Shown: positions 38,125 to 48,025 of the stretch, one piece after another
Position numbering within the stretch: the first letter of the stretch is position 1
How the letters are laid out: every line of letters starts with the position of its first letter
Position numbers and translations under genes: made by a program
Notes under the pieces: model-generated
The model's database searches: none
Seen by the model: the letters and a program-made list of their open reading frames with translations, nothing else
Told to the model about the DNA's origin: nothing
Source of the DNA: Terrimonas rubra
GTDB lineage: Bacteria > Bacteroidota > Bacteroidia > Chitinophagales > Chitinophagaceae
Reading direction: 5' to 3'
Assembly: GCF_042686025.1 (NCBI RefSeq)
Contig: NZ_JBHUOZ010000003.1
Coordinates: forward strand, 1,426,001-1,490,000
Length of the DNA stretch: 64,000 nucleotides

Positions 38125-41100
38125 ATGAAACAAAATCTACACGCTTTTAAAAGCTGTTTAAACACCGCTATTCTTATTCTTTTACTTTTTTTCTCCCAAT
38201 CCTCCTTAACAGCACAGAATATCAACGAAAATCTACTTGGCTGTAATACGGTAACGCCTTACGTTAACAATGGTACTTTATCTGCTTCAATAGTTACCGG
38301 TAATATCGGTGCGTCTGGTCCCTGGACAGGTACTTTTGGGTTGGTGCTAGGATCGGTTAACAACGCCTCCAATGTAGTTGATAATAACCCGGCTACTGTA
38401 GGTACCATGTCCTATACTGTAGCTGCTGCAGGTGGTATGCGTACTACCATACAACTGGGTAATGGTATCATACCTGCCGGTTATAAGGCCGGTGTGATGA
38501 TCCGGAATACGAGTTTATTATCATTATCCGTTTTTGAAGCGTTTACGGTTAAAACCTACCTGGGTGCGACAGAGCAGGAATCGGCAAGCGTGGGAAACGG
38601 ACTTTTATCAGTAGGTCTTATCAATACAAACGGCTTAAACAGTATTTCCCTACTTACTACCAAGCCTTTCGATCGTATTATGATTGAACAGAACACCGGC
38701 CTGTCAGTAACCCTTGCCACAACGGAGATACATCATGTGTTTGTTGAAAAATTTTGTGCCGAAAGTGTATTACCGGCCAGCTTACCCTGTAACGAACTGA
38801 TACGCTGGCAGGCGCCTGCTTACCCGGTATTTATTGACCAGGCAAATTCTGGTGTAAATGTTTCAGGAGCCTGTGTGAATTGCGGCATTACGGATGCTGA
38901 TAACCTGATTGATAATGATGCGAATAATTATGCTTCCATCAATATTCTTGCTTCGCTAAGCGCTACAGCATCCCTGGCGGTTAAGAATGCGAAAACCATT
39001 TACCCGGCTGGTATGTTTGCGGGCTTTGAAGTAGATCTGCAACGTACCGTGAGTGTTGCTGTTGGAACTTACTATACCATTACGACCTATTTAGCCGGGG
39101 TACAACAGGACCAGGTGATATACAATGCAGCACTGGTAAGCGGTGGTGTATTTGCAGCCGGGGGCAAATTTGTAACCGGTTTTAAAACCACTAAAAATTT
39201 TGATGAAATAAGATTTACTTTAAATAATGCCGTGGCGGCAGGTACCAACCCGGTACTGGTGTATGGCGCTGTGGTAAAAAGGTTCTGTGCGGGTGATGCA
39301 CTTACCTGTAATACGCCGGTATCACTAACGGAAGACCGGTATCCTGTATATATAGACGGAAGACATACAGGTATTAATGCTGTTGCCTGTGTAAACTGTA
39401 ATATAATCGGCGCAGAAAATGCTATTGATAATAACCCCGCTAATTATACCGAGGTAGTACTGCCTGTAGGCGCTGCATCAACCGCTGCCTATGCTGTAAG
39501 TAACGGCACTACTGTTTACAATACCGACCCGGCCACCCCGGTATTTGCAGGCTTTGATATTGAAAGTCCGAGTCTGGTGGGCGTAAATGCCTTAAACGGT
39601 CTATCCATAGTAACGCTGCTAAATGGGGTAGTGCAACAAACAGCTACCGCTTCAACCGGACTCATATCGGCTCAAACAAGCCTGTTAAACGGTTTTGGCC
39701 GGCAAACAGTAGGCTTTATACCCACCATGCCTTTTGACGGCGTGAAGATATTGTTTGACGGGACCGTGAATGTTAACCTGGGAACAACCAGGATCTATGG
39801 TATGATACTGAAAGAATTCTGTGCGGCTGAACCTCCGTGCAATGAACTGAAACCTTTCCAGAACCCTGACCTGCCTGTTTATGTAAACGGATTAAGAACA
39901 GGATTTGGAGGCATAGCCTGTGTGGGCTGCCAGATAAATAATGCAGAAAACATTATTAGCGGCAGTACTACCCAACCTGCTACGGTTGTAATTGCTGCGG
40001 CTGTGGGGTCGAAGGCCAGTATTTCGGTAGCCGATGCTATCGGCAGTTATCCTGCAGGTTCATTTGCTGGTTTTGATATTGAATCTGCCGCTTTATTATC
40101 GGCCGATGTAGCAGGAAGGATAACCATTGACCTGTATAATAACGGAACGCTGGTACATTCCGGTGCGGCCAGCTCTTTACTGGTGGGTGCCGGCACTTCA
40201 TTACTTACGGGCGGACCCAACCGGCAGATCGTAGGTATTGTAAGCCCCGTAATATTTGATGAGATACAGTTAAATATTGAAAACCTTATTGGTGCTAACC
40301 TGGGTAATATTTTAGTATATAAAGCACATGTGCAAAGAACCTGTGCAAGGGTTGTGGATTGTAATACGAACGGCCTGTTAAACAGCACGGCACATGGCGC
40401 TGTTATCAATGCAGTGGAAACCGGTGTCCGCGGCGGTGTATGTGCGGCATGTACCGTACAGGGTCCATGGGATGCCGTATCTCCGGCTACTAATGATTAT
40501 GCCAGGTTATATAATACCGTTACCGGTATTGCCACTAATTCCCTTTCCGTTGCGGTACCAGCCTATACATTCCCGGCGGGTACATTTGCCGGCTTCCAGA
40601 TAAGGAAAAATAATTTCATTATTGCGGCCGGTTTATTCCCTTACCTCACCATTTCAACCTTTAATAACGGTGTGTTGCAGGAATCAAGAAGCGGAAGCGG
40701 CCTGTTAGACCTGGCGGTACTGGTACAAATACTGGGAACCGGCAACAGCACTTATATTCCGGGTTTCTATACCACACTGCCTTTTGATGAAGTAAAAATA
40801 AGTGTAGGGTCCCTGGTAACGGCATTGGATCAGTATGTAGATGTATACGGGGCTTACGTGGATGTGCGTACTTATACTGCAGACGGTTCATTTACCTGTA
40901 ATATCAGCCAGCCTGATATCAATGTGGGCTTACTAAACTATCCTGTATCCGGCAATCTATCCACTAATGATAAAATAGAGGCGGGCAGTACTTATGGTAC
41001 AACTGTTAGCGTACCGGCCGGTGTTACCAACCCTGCCGCTACTTTACCGGTTGTTCAGGCCGATGGTACGTATACATTTACAGGTACGGTGCCGGGCGTT

Positions 41101-43179
41101 TACCAGTTTTATATTCCGGTTTGTCCCCCTGCCACTACCGATAACTGTAAATTAGAATTACTGACGATTACGGTACAGGATACTTCCTTAACTACTACAA
41201 ATTCTCTCGTTGTAAATACCGATATCGCTGTTACCAGCTACAACACACAGGTAACCATTGCGTCGTTGGCAAATGACTGGCCAGGTAACAATGGTTACCT
41301 TTTACAACCATCGAGTATGCAGATAACAGATCTTAACGGCGCAACAACCGGTAATACATCCGCCGGGGGTGTTGCGGTAATTAATACAACAACCGGTAAT
41401 ATTACATATACACCACCCACCAACTTTGTTGGGGTAGATACCATCCGTTACACGGTTTGCAATAATGCGCCTGTTCCGGAATGTGGCTGGGCATACCAGC
41501 TAATACGCGTATTACCACCGGCCGCCTCACCGGTGATATCGGCCGCCGATGATTTTACCGTTATTAATGTAAATGAACACCTGCAAAAAAATGCCGCTAA
41601 CGGGGTGTTACAAAATGATACACATTCCGGCGGTGGTACGATGCAGGTTCAGGCCTTAGATACTACCATTACGGGGGTAGGACATTTGGTATTATCAACC
41701 GATGGCAGTTACCGTTTTGTACCGGTACCGGGTTATGTTGGTACCGTAACCGTACCTTATCATGTATCAGATGTTAACACGCCAGCTATAAATACTTCGG
41801 CCACCTTGTATATAATGGTAAGATATGCACCATTACAAGCGTTACCGGATGTAAATATAACCGCTATTAACAGGCCTGTTAATGGTAATGTAAGTACCAA
41901 TGATACCGGTGAAGGAAATTTCACTTACGGAACCCCGCAGGGCGCCCCGGGTAACCCTGCCGGTGCCAGTATTACAGTGGCATCCGACGGAACCTATACC
42001 TTTACCGCCGGTGTGCCGGGCATTTACCAGTATTATGTACCGGTATGCACCAATGGTCAGACAACGGACTGTCCCACAGAGATGCTGACGATCACCGTAA
42101 ACGATTTTACACCAGGTGTTTCCAATAACCCGATGGCTTATACCGATGTGGCGGCTACAAAAATCGGTAACCCTGTTACCATTAACGTACTGGCAAATGA
42201 CAGGGTGGGTACGCCTGGTTTCACGCTGGTAAGATCGGGTGTAACCATTGTTGACTTAAACAGTACACAGGCAGGCAATACTACTTACGGTGGTACCGCT
42301 ACGGTTGATCCTGTTACAGGTAATATAACTTATACACCGGCTGCAGGCTTTACCGGCCGCGATACATTACAATACAGTGTATGCGATAACCAGCCTACAC
42401 CTAAATGTGTAACAGCCTTTGCGATAGTTGATGTATACCCGGCTAATATGTATAATACGGCAATTGCTGCTGATGACCTTGCCAGTATTGGTAAGGGGGT
42501 TAAACTAACGGTTACTGCTGCCAATGGTCTTTTGATAAATGATATAGACCCTGAGGGCAATACACTGACTGTAACCGTATTGGATACCGTGATCACCGGT
42601 AAAGGCCGCGTTCAGATCGCCGCCAACGGTTCTTATATCTTTACACCACAGGCAGGCTTTGTGGGTACCCTGGCCATTCCCTATACCTTACAGGATAACG
42701 GTTCGCCGGTAGCCACTGCCCACGCTACTTTATACATACTGGTTCGGGAAGTACCGGATATTACGCCGATACTTACATTAACGCCAAATGAGATCAGGGG
42801 TACAACCAACCTGAATGTAAGGATACAGGTTAATGAAGTAAATAATGTAAATACCAATGGTTTAATCACTTTGTACTTATCCAAGCATCAGAACATTGTA
42901 CTGAATTTTAACCAGGCCGATATATTGGTGGATGGCGTTCCGGTACAAAATGCAAACTGGACATTTAATTCTACCTCTCACCCCGGTTATTATATTTTAC
43001 AAACAACAGAAACCATTGCCGGTAATGGCAGTCTTACCGTTGGTCTAACAGGCGTGTTTACACCAGGCCAAACCAATGGACGCATTAATATCACTACCAC
43101 CATTATCGCCGGCAGTGGTAAAGAAGAAAACAGTTCAAATAACTCAATGGCTCTCCCTATTATTTATACTCACAATTAA
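38125..43179 (+). CDS. giant repetitive secreted protein with five CxxC repeats and Ig/cadherin-like modules
   Basis: 1684 residues with a signal peptide (cleavage near SSLTAQ). Five related blocks of about 175 residues begin with a CN pair near residues 40, 222, 394, 571 and 745. Blocks 2-5 hold CxxC motifs (ACVNCGI, ACVNCNI, ACVGCQI, VCAACTV) and three similar lines such as FAGFDIES and PFDGVKI. From about 925 to 1520 a set of three beta domains is duplicated (PDIN-type, TGNITYTP-type and ADD...GSYxFxP-type). The last 130 residues are CARDB-like, ending SNNSMALPII. No T9SS sorting domain is visible at the C-terminus. It is probably an adhesin or surface scaffold. The next gene starts 11 bp downstream. 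Confidence 0.75.
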   Translation: MKQNLHAFKSCLNTAILILLLFFSQSSLTAQNINENLLGCNTVTPYVNNGTLSASIVTGNIGASGPWTGTFGLVLGSVNNASNVVDNNPATVGTMSYTVAAAGGMRTTIQLGNGIIPAGYKAGVMIRNTSLLSLSVFEAFTVKTYLGATEQESASVGNGLLSVGLINTNGLNSISLLTTKPFDRIMIEQNTGLSVTLATTEIHHVFVEKFCAESVLPASLPCNELIRWQAPAYPVFIDQANSGVNVSGACVNCGITDADNLIDNDANNYASINILASLSATASLAVKNAKTIYPAGMFAGFEVDLQRTVSVAVGTYYTITTYLAGVQQDQVIYNAALVSGGVFAAGGKFVTGFKTTKNFDEIRFTLNNAVAAGTNPVLVYGAVVKRFCAGDALTCNTPVSLTEDRYPVYIDGRHTGINAVACVNCNIIGAENAIDNNPANYTEVVLPVGAASTAAYAVSNGTTVYNTDPATPVFAGFDIESPSLVGVNALNGLSIVTLLNGVVQQTATASTGLISAQTSLLNGFGRQTVGFIPTMPFDGVKILFDGTVNVNLGTTRIYGMILKEFCAAEPPCNELKPFQNPDLPVYVNGLRTGFGGIACVGCQINNAENIISGSTTQPATVVIAAAVGSKASISVADAIGSYPAGSFAGFDIESAALLSADVAGRITIDLYNNGTLVHSGAASSLLVGAGTSLLTGGPNRQIVGIVSPVIFDEIQLNIENLIGANLGNILVYKAHVQRTCARVVDCNTNGLLNSTAHGAVINAVETGVRGGVCAACTVQGPWDAVSPATNDYARLYNTVTGIATNSLSVAVPAYTFPAGTFAGFQIRKNNFIIAAGLFPYLTISTFNNGVLQESRSGSGLLDLAVLVQILGTGNSTYIPGFYTTLPFDEVKISVGSLVTALDQYVDVYGAYVDVRTYTADGSFTCNISQPDINVGLLNYPVSGNLSTNDKIEAGSTYGTTVSVPAGVTNPAATLPVVQADGTYTFTGTVPGVYQFYIPVCPPATTDNCKLELLTITVQDTSLTTTNSLVVNTDIAVTSYNTQVTIASLANDWPGNNGYLLQPSSMQITDLNGATTGNTSAGGVAVINTTTGNITYTPPTNFVGVDTIRYTVCNNAPVPECGWAYQLIRVLPPAASPVISAADDFTVINVNEHLQKNAANGVLQNDTHSGGGTMQVQALDTTITGVGHLVLSTDGSYRFVPVPGYVGTVTVPYHVSDVNTPAINTSATLYIMVRYAPLQALPDVNITAINRPVNGNVSTNDTGEGNFTYGTPQGAPGNPAGASITVASDGTYTFTAGVPGIYQYYVPVCTNGQTTDCPTEMLTITVNDFTPGVSNNPMAYTDVAATKIGNPVTINVLANDRVGTPGFTLVRSGVTIVDLNSTQAGNTTYGGTATVDPVTGNITYTPAAGFTGRDTLQYSVCDNQPTPKCVTAFAIVDVYPANMYNTAIAADDLASIGKGVKLTVTAANGLLINDIDPEGNTLTVTVLDTVITGKGRVQIAANGSYIFTPQAGFVGTLAIPYTLQDNGSPVATAHATLYILVREVPDITPILTLTPNEIRGTTNLNVRIQVNEVNNVNTNGLITLYLSKHQNIVLNFNQADILVDGVPVQNANWTFNSTSHPGYYILQTTETIAGNGSLTVGLTGVFTPGQTNGRINITTTIIAGSGKEENSSNNSMALPIIYTHN

Positions 43180-43190
43180 AATCACTAGCT

Positions 43191-44273
43191 ATGAAATATT
43201 TTTTAACCATCTTTTCTGCATTCTTATTTTGGACAGCATCATTATCAGCGCAAACGGACCAGGACCCCGGGGTGGAAGATTCTTATATTCATGCCTCTGA
43301 TTTACCATTAGTAGGGGTAGGGCATCCTTTCAGGCTCATTTACTCTGTGGGAAATAACGGTAATGACCCGATAACCGGTGTCGCTCCTGATAATATTGTC
43401 TTTACCATTCAATTGCATAAAGCTTCCCCGGCAGTAGGAGGGGTGGTAACTGTTAATGGGTTAGATGCCTTATCGGGCACTTTACTGGACTATTTTGATT
43501 TTGTGTACAATGATGCACAAAAGTTGTATACCGCTACACAAAAACCTGCCGTTGTTTTTCCTGATATTACTTCTGTGGCACTACCGGCCGGTTTACAGAT
43601 CAATGCGGTTGTTACCGGTTTAAGCACAAGCGGCAGCGATTTTAGTATCGGGGCCACATTAACCCTCACACCTCCGGCCGGCTCAACAGGCAATAATACT
43701 GCCAATGATATTGGAGAAATATTTGCTAATACATTAAGTATTCTCCCCGTAACACTGTCTGAATTTAGTGGTGTTGTAAACAACTGTAATGTAGCGCTTA
43801 CATGGACCACTACACTGGAAAACAAATTCTCCCATTTTGACTTGGAATACAGTGAGAACGGAATTGATTTTATTACTGTTAAAACCATTCCGTCCAAACA
43901 ATCGGCTACCGGCAGCAACTACCAGTTAACTTATCCGCAAACGACAGCAACAGGTTATTACCGGTTAAAAATGGTGGATATTGACGGTACATACAGCTAC
44001 AGTAATAAGGTGTTACAATTCAGAACAAGTTGTAATGATAACCGAATTACCTTATTCCCGAACCCGGTTGTAAATGACAGAACAACCATTACCGGGTTGC
44101 CTGCAGGCAGCATTATCCAGATACACCATGTAGATGGCAAGCTGGTTAATACCCTGAAACCTGCACAGTCTGTTTACCAGATCAATATGGAAAGGTATGC
44201 CAGAGGAACCTATATTATTACGGTTATCAGTGAAAACAAAGCTTTCAAAAACTTTAAAGTTGTGAAACAATAA
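43191..44273 (+). CDS. secreted protein with type IX secretion C-terminal sorting domain
   Basis: 360 residues with a signal peptide (MKYFLTIFSAFLFWTASLSAQ). The first 170 residues form a beta-rich domain like the end of the upstream giant protein (GVGHPFRLIYSVGNNG). A fibronectin-like segment follows (ALTWTTTLENKFSHFDLEYS). Residues from about 285 to the end are a type A T9SS domain, with ITLFPNPVVNDRTTI, QIHHVDGKLV and the final GTYIITVISENKAFKNFKVVK. The CTD is cleaved on export to the surface. It is co-transcribed with the giant gene, and a terminator follows. Confidence 0.85.
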   Translation: MKYFLTIFSAFLFWTASLSAQTDQDPGVEDSYIHASDLPLVGVGHPFRLIYSVGNNGNDPITGVAPDNIVFTIQLHKASPAVGGVVTVNGLDALSGTLLDYFDFVYNDAQKLYTATQKPAVVFPDITSVALPAGLQINAVVTGLSTSGSDFSIGATLTLTPPAGSTGNNTANDIGEIFANTLSILPVTLSEFSGVVNNCNVALTWTTTLENKFSHFDLEYSENGIDFITVKTIPSKQSATGSNYQLTYPQTTATGYYRLKMVDIDGTYSYSNKVLQFRTSCNDNRITLFPNPVVNDRTTITGLPAGSIIQIHHVDGKLVNTLKPAQSVYQINMERYARGTYIITVISENKAFKNFKVVKQ

Positions 44274-44315
44274 AACATATTAAATAAACTAACACTGGGT
44301 GGTTTGGTCAATTTC

Positions 44316-44350
44316 AAGCAAGGCTAACGCAATAGCCTTGCTTTTTTTTG
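44316..44350 (+). terminator. terminator of the giant-protein operon
   Basis: AAGCAAGGCTA / TAGCCTTGCTT with a 6-nt loop and a run of T. It ends 75 bp before the sensor gene. Confidence 0.88.
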
Positions 44351-44425
44351 TTATAGTTCTTTGTTATATTTGAACAGGTATAATACCATTAAACCTGCTG
44401 TTGCTGTAAATCCCGGACAGAAACT

Positions 44426-47329
44426 ATGTTAAAGCACCTCGCGATATGCTGTGTTTTTATTTTTGCTGCTAACCTGTTTAGTCGTGCACAATTTCCCGGT
44501 ATATTGCTCAGCGATACGGGTCTACACTCCTCAAATATTGCAGTAGAAAAATACCTGGTCAGGTACCAGGCCGGTGATGACCTGCGTTGGGCTGATCCTT
44601 TATTCAATGATAGTTTATGGAAACCCGTATCCATAAAATTTGGTAGTACCGATACACCTCCCGGCTGGCGTGGGTATGGCTGGTTTCGCATCTGGATAAA
44701 AAAAGACAAACATACATCCCTCAGTACCTGGGGTATGCGTATTAACCAGGATGGGGCTTCGGAAATATTCTGGGATGGGAAAAAAATAGATGCCATCGGG
44801 ACATTTGCCACCAACGCTGCGGATATTAAAGTTAAACGAACGCCTTATACCATATTGCCCTTAGCCATCAGCGATACTTTGCCGCATCTGCTGGCCATCC
44901 GGTATGCCAATTTTAAGCCTGCTTTCAATGATTTTACCGGTATGCAGTTATGGCTGGGTAATATGCATGTATTGAACAGTCACAGCAAAAGTGATCAGCG
45001 TTTTTTTGATCTCTTACTTACTGCAACATCTGTGCAGTTCATGCTGGTGCTCTTACATTTCCTGTTATTTATTTTTTACCCCAGGCAAAGAGTTAATTTA
45101 TATTATAGCCTGTTTGTATTGGTAACGGCCATCACAGGGCTGGCCAGGTATCTTACTATTGCCACTACTGATCCCTACTGGCAATTCAACAGTTATATGT
45201 TGTTCATTTACATGATGACCTTTATTCCTTTTACCGGGGCATTATTATTTTATTACGTCAGTTTTAATCGTATTCCCAAAAACAGGCTCTTCATCATTAG
45301 TATACTCACTTTAGCCATGCTGGTCTTTCTGTTATTGAAAGGGCAGCCCAATTTTGTCAATACCGGGGAGGCTATCTTTCCTACATTGATCAATATTCTC
45401 ACCACACTGGTATTTATTGATGGTACCATTGTTATTGGCCGGGCCATACGCCGTGGTAATAAGCTGCTCTGGCTTATTGCTATTGCCATGTGTATTTGTT
45501 TAATTACCAGTGTAATTGCGGGCAGTAATTTATTTGGTTGGTTTACTTTCCGGGAGGTAATGGCCACCATGAGCATTGTAAGTTTATTGTTACCCGTTAT
45601 GTTCTCTGTATACCTGGCCATCAATGTAGCCCGTACCAACCGTAACCTGGAAACACAGTTAAAGGAAAACAAACGACTGGCCGAAGAAAACCTGTTACAG
45701 GAACAGGAAAAAACAAAACTTATCGCCGGGCAGGCTGAAGAGTTGGAAAGAACTGTAATGGAACGTACGGCGGAAGTAAGACGCCAGGCCGATAAACTCC
45801 GTGAAATGGATGAGGCCAAATCCCGTTTCTTTGTAAATCTTACCCACGAATTTAAAACGCCGCTTACACTGATCATTAACCCGGCTAAGGAACTATTACA
45901 CCAGAGCGATGAACCCGCCGCACAACGATATGCACAATTCATTCTGCAAAACAGCAAGAGACTGTTACAACTCATTAACCAATTGCTCGATCTGAGCAAA
46001 CTGGAGAGCGGACAGCTAACCGTGGAAACGCAGCCATTGGAAATTGTACAGTGGTTACGTATGTATATACAGCAATACGATTCCCTGGCCGATAAAAAGA
46101 GTATCACTATCCGGTTTAATAACCAGTTCTCCCAACTATGGGCGATGGTTGATATGGATAAGCTGGAAAAAATGGTACAAAACCTTTTAACCAACGCCAT
46201 CAAATTCTCAAATCAACAGGGTACCATCCTTATTTCGCTCGACAAAACAGAAGATTTTTTTACCATTCGTGTAGCGGATAATGGTATAGGTATTCCTACA
46301 CATAAGTTACCTTATATTTTCGATCGCTTTTACCAGGCCGATGCTTCCGACACCCGTGCCGGCGAAGGAGTAGGTATCGGTTTGGCCCTCACCAAGGAAC
46401 TGGCCGAACTGTCGGGCGGGCATATTACCGTTTCCAGTGAGGTTAATAAAGGCAGTGAATTTATATTGCAACTGCCTTTTATACCCGCCAAGCCAGACCC
46501 GCTCCATACCCCAAACGTTATTTTAAAGAATGAAATTTCCATCAGCGATCCCCTGATAAATACCGATACCAGCTTGCCACTTATATTACTCGTAGAGGAT
46601 AATGCCGATCTGCGGGAATTTATGTTACAGTCCTTTGCCACCCATTATACCATTATAACCGCACAAAACGGGGCTGAGGGTATTGAGCAGGCATTGGAGA
46701 AAATACCTGTACTGATTATAACCGACTTAATGATGCCTCAGAAAGACGGTTACCAGTTATGCGCTGCTTTAAAAACGGATAACCGTACCAGTCATATCCC
46801 TATTATCATGCTTACGGCCAAAACCGACCAGGACAGCCGTATACAGGGTATAGAAACCGGCGCCGATGCCTACCTGTCAAAACCTTTTGATAAAAAAGAA
46901 CTGCTGGCCGTTACCGGCAACCTCATCCGTGTCCGCCAGCAATTAAGAGACAAATATGGAAAGGACAATATATGGCTGACCGGGGTGGAGGAGCTTCCTT
47001 CCATCGAACAGCAGTTCCTGGGTAAGATCCGCGAAGCCATCGAAACCCATCTCGATGATGCCGGATATGGCGCCGATCAGCTGGCCGGGGATATGAGCCT
47101 GAGCCGTACCCAATTGCATCGTAAACTCAAGCAGCTTATTGACCAGAGTCCGGGTGAGCTGATACGTACTATCCGTATGCAAAGAGCACATGAACTGCTG
47201 CAAAACAATATTGCTACAGTGGCCGAAGTTTGTTACAGTGTGGGGTACGCCAATCCTGCTAACTTCTCTACCAGTTTTTCCAAACATTTTGGATACGCTC
47301 CCAGCCAGGTCACCCGGAAACAACAGTAA
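44426..47329 (+). CDS. hybrid histidine kinase / response regulator / AraC protein with 7TM sensor
   Basis: 967 residues. A signal peptide is followed by a periplasmic beta-sandwich (about 25-185; jelly-roll of the galactose-binding kind: WFRIWIKKDKH, WGMRINQDGASEIFW). Seven hydrophobic helices (about 190-410) match the 7TMR-DISM class. A coiled coil precedes HisKA with the phosphorylated His474 in NLTHEFKTPLTL. The HATPase has N and G boxes (NLLTNAIKF, ADNGIGIP, GVGIGLALTKELAE). The REC domain has Asp767 in ITDLMMPQKDGYQL and ends with an AraC HTH (LSRTQLHRKLKQ, VGYANPANFSTSFSKHFG). It senses an extracellular cue and drives genes directly. The target may be the adjacent giant operon. Confidence 0.93.
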   Translation: MLKHLAICCVFIFAANLFSRAQFPGILLSDTGLHSSNIAVEKYLVRYQAGDDLRWADPLFNDSLWKPVSIKFGSTDTPPGWRGYGWFRIWIKKDKHTSLSTWGMRINQDGASEIFWDGKKIDAIGTFATNAADIKVKRTPYTILPLAISDTLPHLLAIRYANFKPAFNDFTGMQLWLGNMHVLNSHSKSDQRFFDLLLTATSVQFMLVLLHFLLFIFYPRQRVNLYYSLFVLVTAITGLARYLTIATTDPYWQFNSYMLFIYMMTFIPFTGALLFYYVSFNRIPKNRLFIISILTLAMLVFLLLKGQPNFVNTGEAIFPTLINILTTLVFIDGTIVIGRAIRRGNKLLWLIAIAMCICLITSVIAGSNLFGWFTFREVMATMSIVSLLLPVMFSVYLAINVARTNRNLETQLKENKRLAEENLLQEQEKTKLIAGQAEELERTVMERTAEVRRQADKLREMDEAKSRFFVNLTHEFKTPLTLIINPAKELLHQSDEPAAQRYAQFILQNSKRLLQLINQLLDLSKLESGQLTVETQPLEIVQWLRMYIQQYDSLADKKSITIRFNNQFSQLWAMVDMDKLEKMVQNLLTNAIKFSNQQGTILISLDKTEDFFTIRVADNGIGIPTHKLPYIFDRFYQADASDTRAGEGVGIGLALTKELAELSGGHITVSSEVNKGSEFILQLPFIPAKPDPLHTPNVILKNEISISDPLINTDTSLPLILLVEDNADLREFMLQSFATHYTIITAQNGAEGIEQALEKIPVLIITDLMMPQKDGYQLCAALKTDNRTSHIPIIMLTAKTDQDSRIQGIETGADAYLSKPFDKKELLAVTGNLIRVRQQLRDKYGKDNIWLTGVEELPSIEQQFLGKIREAIETHLDDAGYGADQLAGDMSLSRTQLHRKLKQLIDQSPGELIRTIRMQRAHELLQNNIATVAEVCYSVGYANPANFSTSFSKHFGYAPSQVTRKQQ

Positions 47330-47435
47330 ATATTTCATTATCAAACAAATATGTTACAAAATCAAAGGTATTTGCAACAACAGCAAATGCCTTTTTTTAT
47401 ATCCGGCCATAGCTTTGAACCAGTAAAAAAAGCAT

Positions 47436-47819
47436 ATGAAACAAATAACCGGTCTTCTTGCGCTTACCTGCCTCCTGTATAGTTGTGCCGAAAATAAAAC
47501 GGAACCTAACCGGTCGCTGTTAGGCAAATGGGCTTATAACCATAGTCACGACGACAAAACTTACCACGATTTTATCGCTTACTTCAAAAACGATGGTACT
47601 TATGATGGTATTGAAGATGGTAAAGTAACTATTGCGGGAGGTCATTATGAACAAAGAGGTGATACCATGTTCCTGAACGACGTTTCCTGTAACCCTCATC
47701 CGGAAGCCTATTATAAAATTGAAATGTGGGCAAAAGATTCCATGAAGCTGGTGCCCATCGTTGACAGTTGCGACGACCGCAGGGAAGGCACCCGCCGTTT
47801 TATGTTTAAACGTATATAA
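47436..47819 (+). CDS. small lipoprotein, paralogue 1, function unknown
   Basis: 127 residues with lipobox LLYSC. The mature part has a lipocalin-like pattern: GKWAYNH, then DFIAYFKNDGTYDGIEDGK, then GGHYEQRGDTMFL, and a Cys near each end (VSCNPH, VDSCDDRR). The order W, K-DGTYD, DGK, C matches the lipoprotein at 48026 (GRWNTSF, YRADGTHDYFIDGK, PICNPD, DTCQPR). The two therefore arose by duplication. It lies 106 bp after the sensor gene, with repeat element C just after its stop. Confidence 0.7.
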   Translation: MKQITGLLALTCLLYSCAENKTEPNRSLLGKWAYNHSHDDKTYHDFIAYFKNDGTYDGIEDGKVTIAGGHYEQRGDTMFLNDVSCNPHPEAYYKIEMWAKDSMKLVPIVDSCDDRREGTRRFMFKRI

Positions 47820-47824
47820 AACCA

Positions 47825-47938
47825 GGGGCTGTCAGCAGCAGTACTACTATCAGCTTCCTACCCGCTGTACGCTGCTACTCCGGCACCAGCCAGGCACAGG
47901 GCTTCACCGGGGTATCCGCTTCCATCGGGCAGCCCTTC
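47825..47938 (+). repeat. intergenic element, GGGGCTGTC family, copy C
   Basis: It starts GGGGCTGTCAGCAGCAG 6 bp after a stop codon and ends ATCGGGCAGCCCTTC. Only the ends match copies A and B, and the interior carries CGCTG(C/T) words. It lies exactly between two paralogous lipoprotein genes. Confidence 0.7.
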
Positions 47939-48025
47939 GGCTTTAAAACAATAATGAACAAAATACAGGGCCCTCATTAACCATTAAACCTTATCCATTT
48001 TGTAACTCAACTTAAACCTCAAACA

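Noticed and set aside
45253..46203. 316-residue minus-strand ORF inside the hybrid sensor gene
   Set aside because: It is antisense to a gene with clear kinase motifs and has a Ser/Leu/Ile-rich shadow composition.
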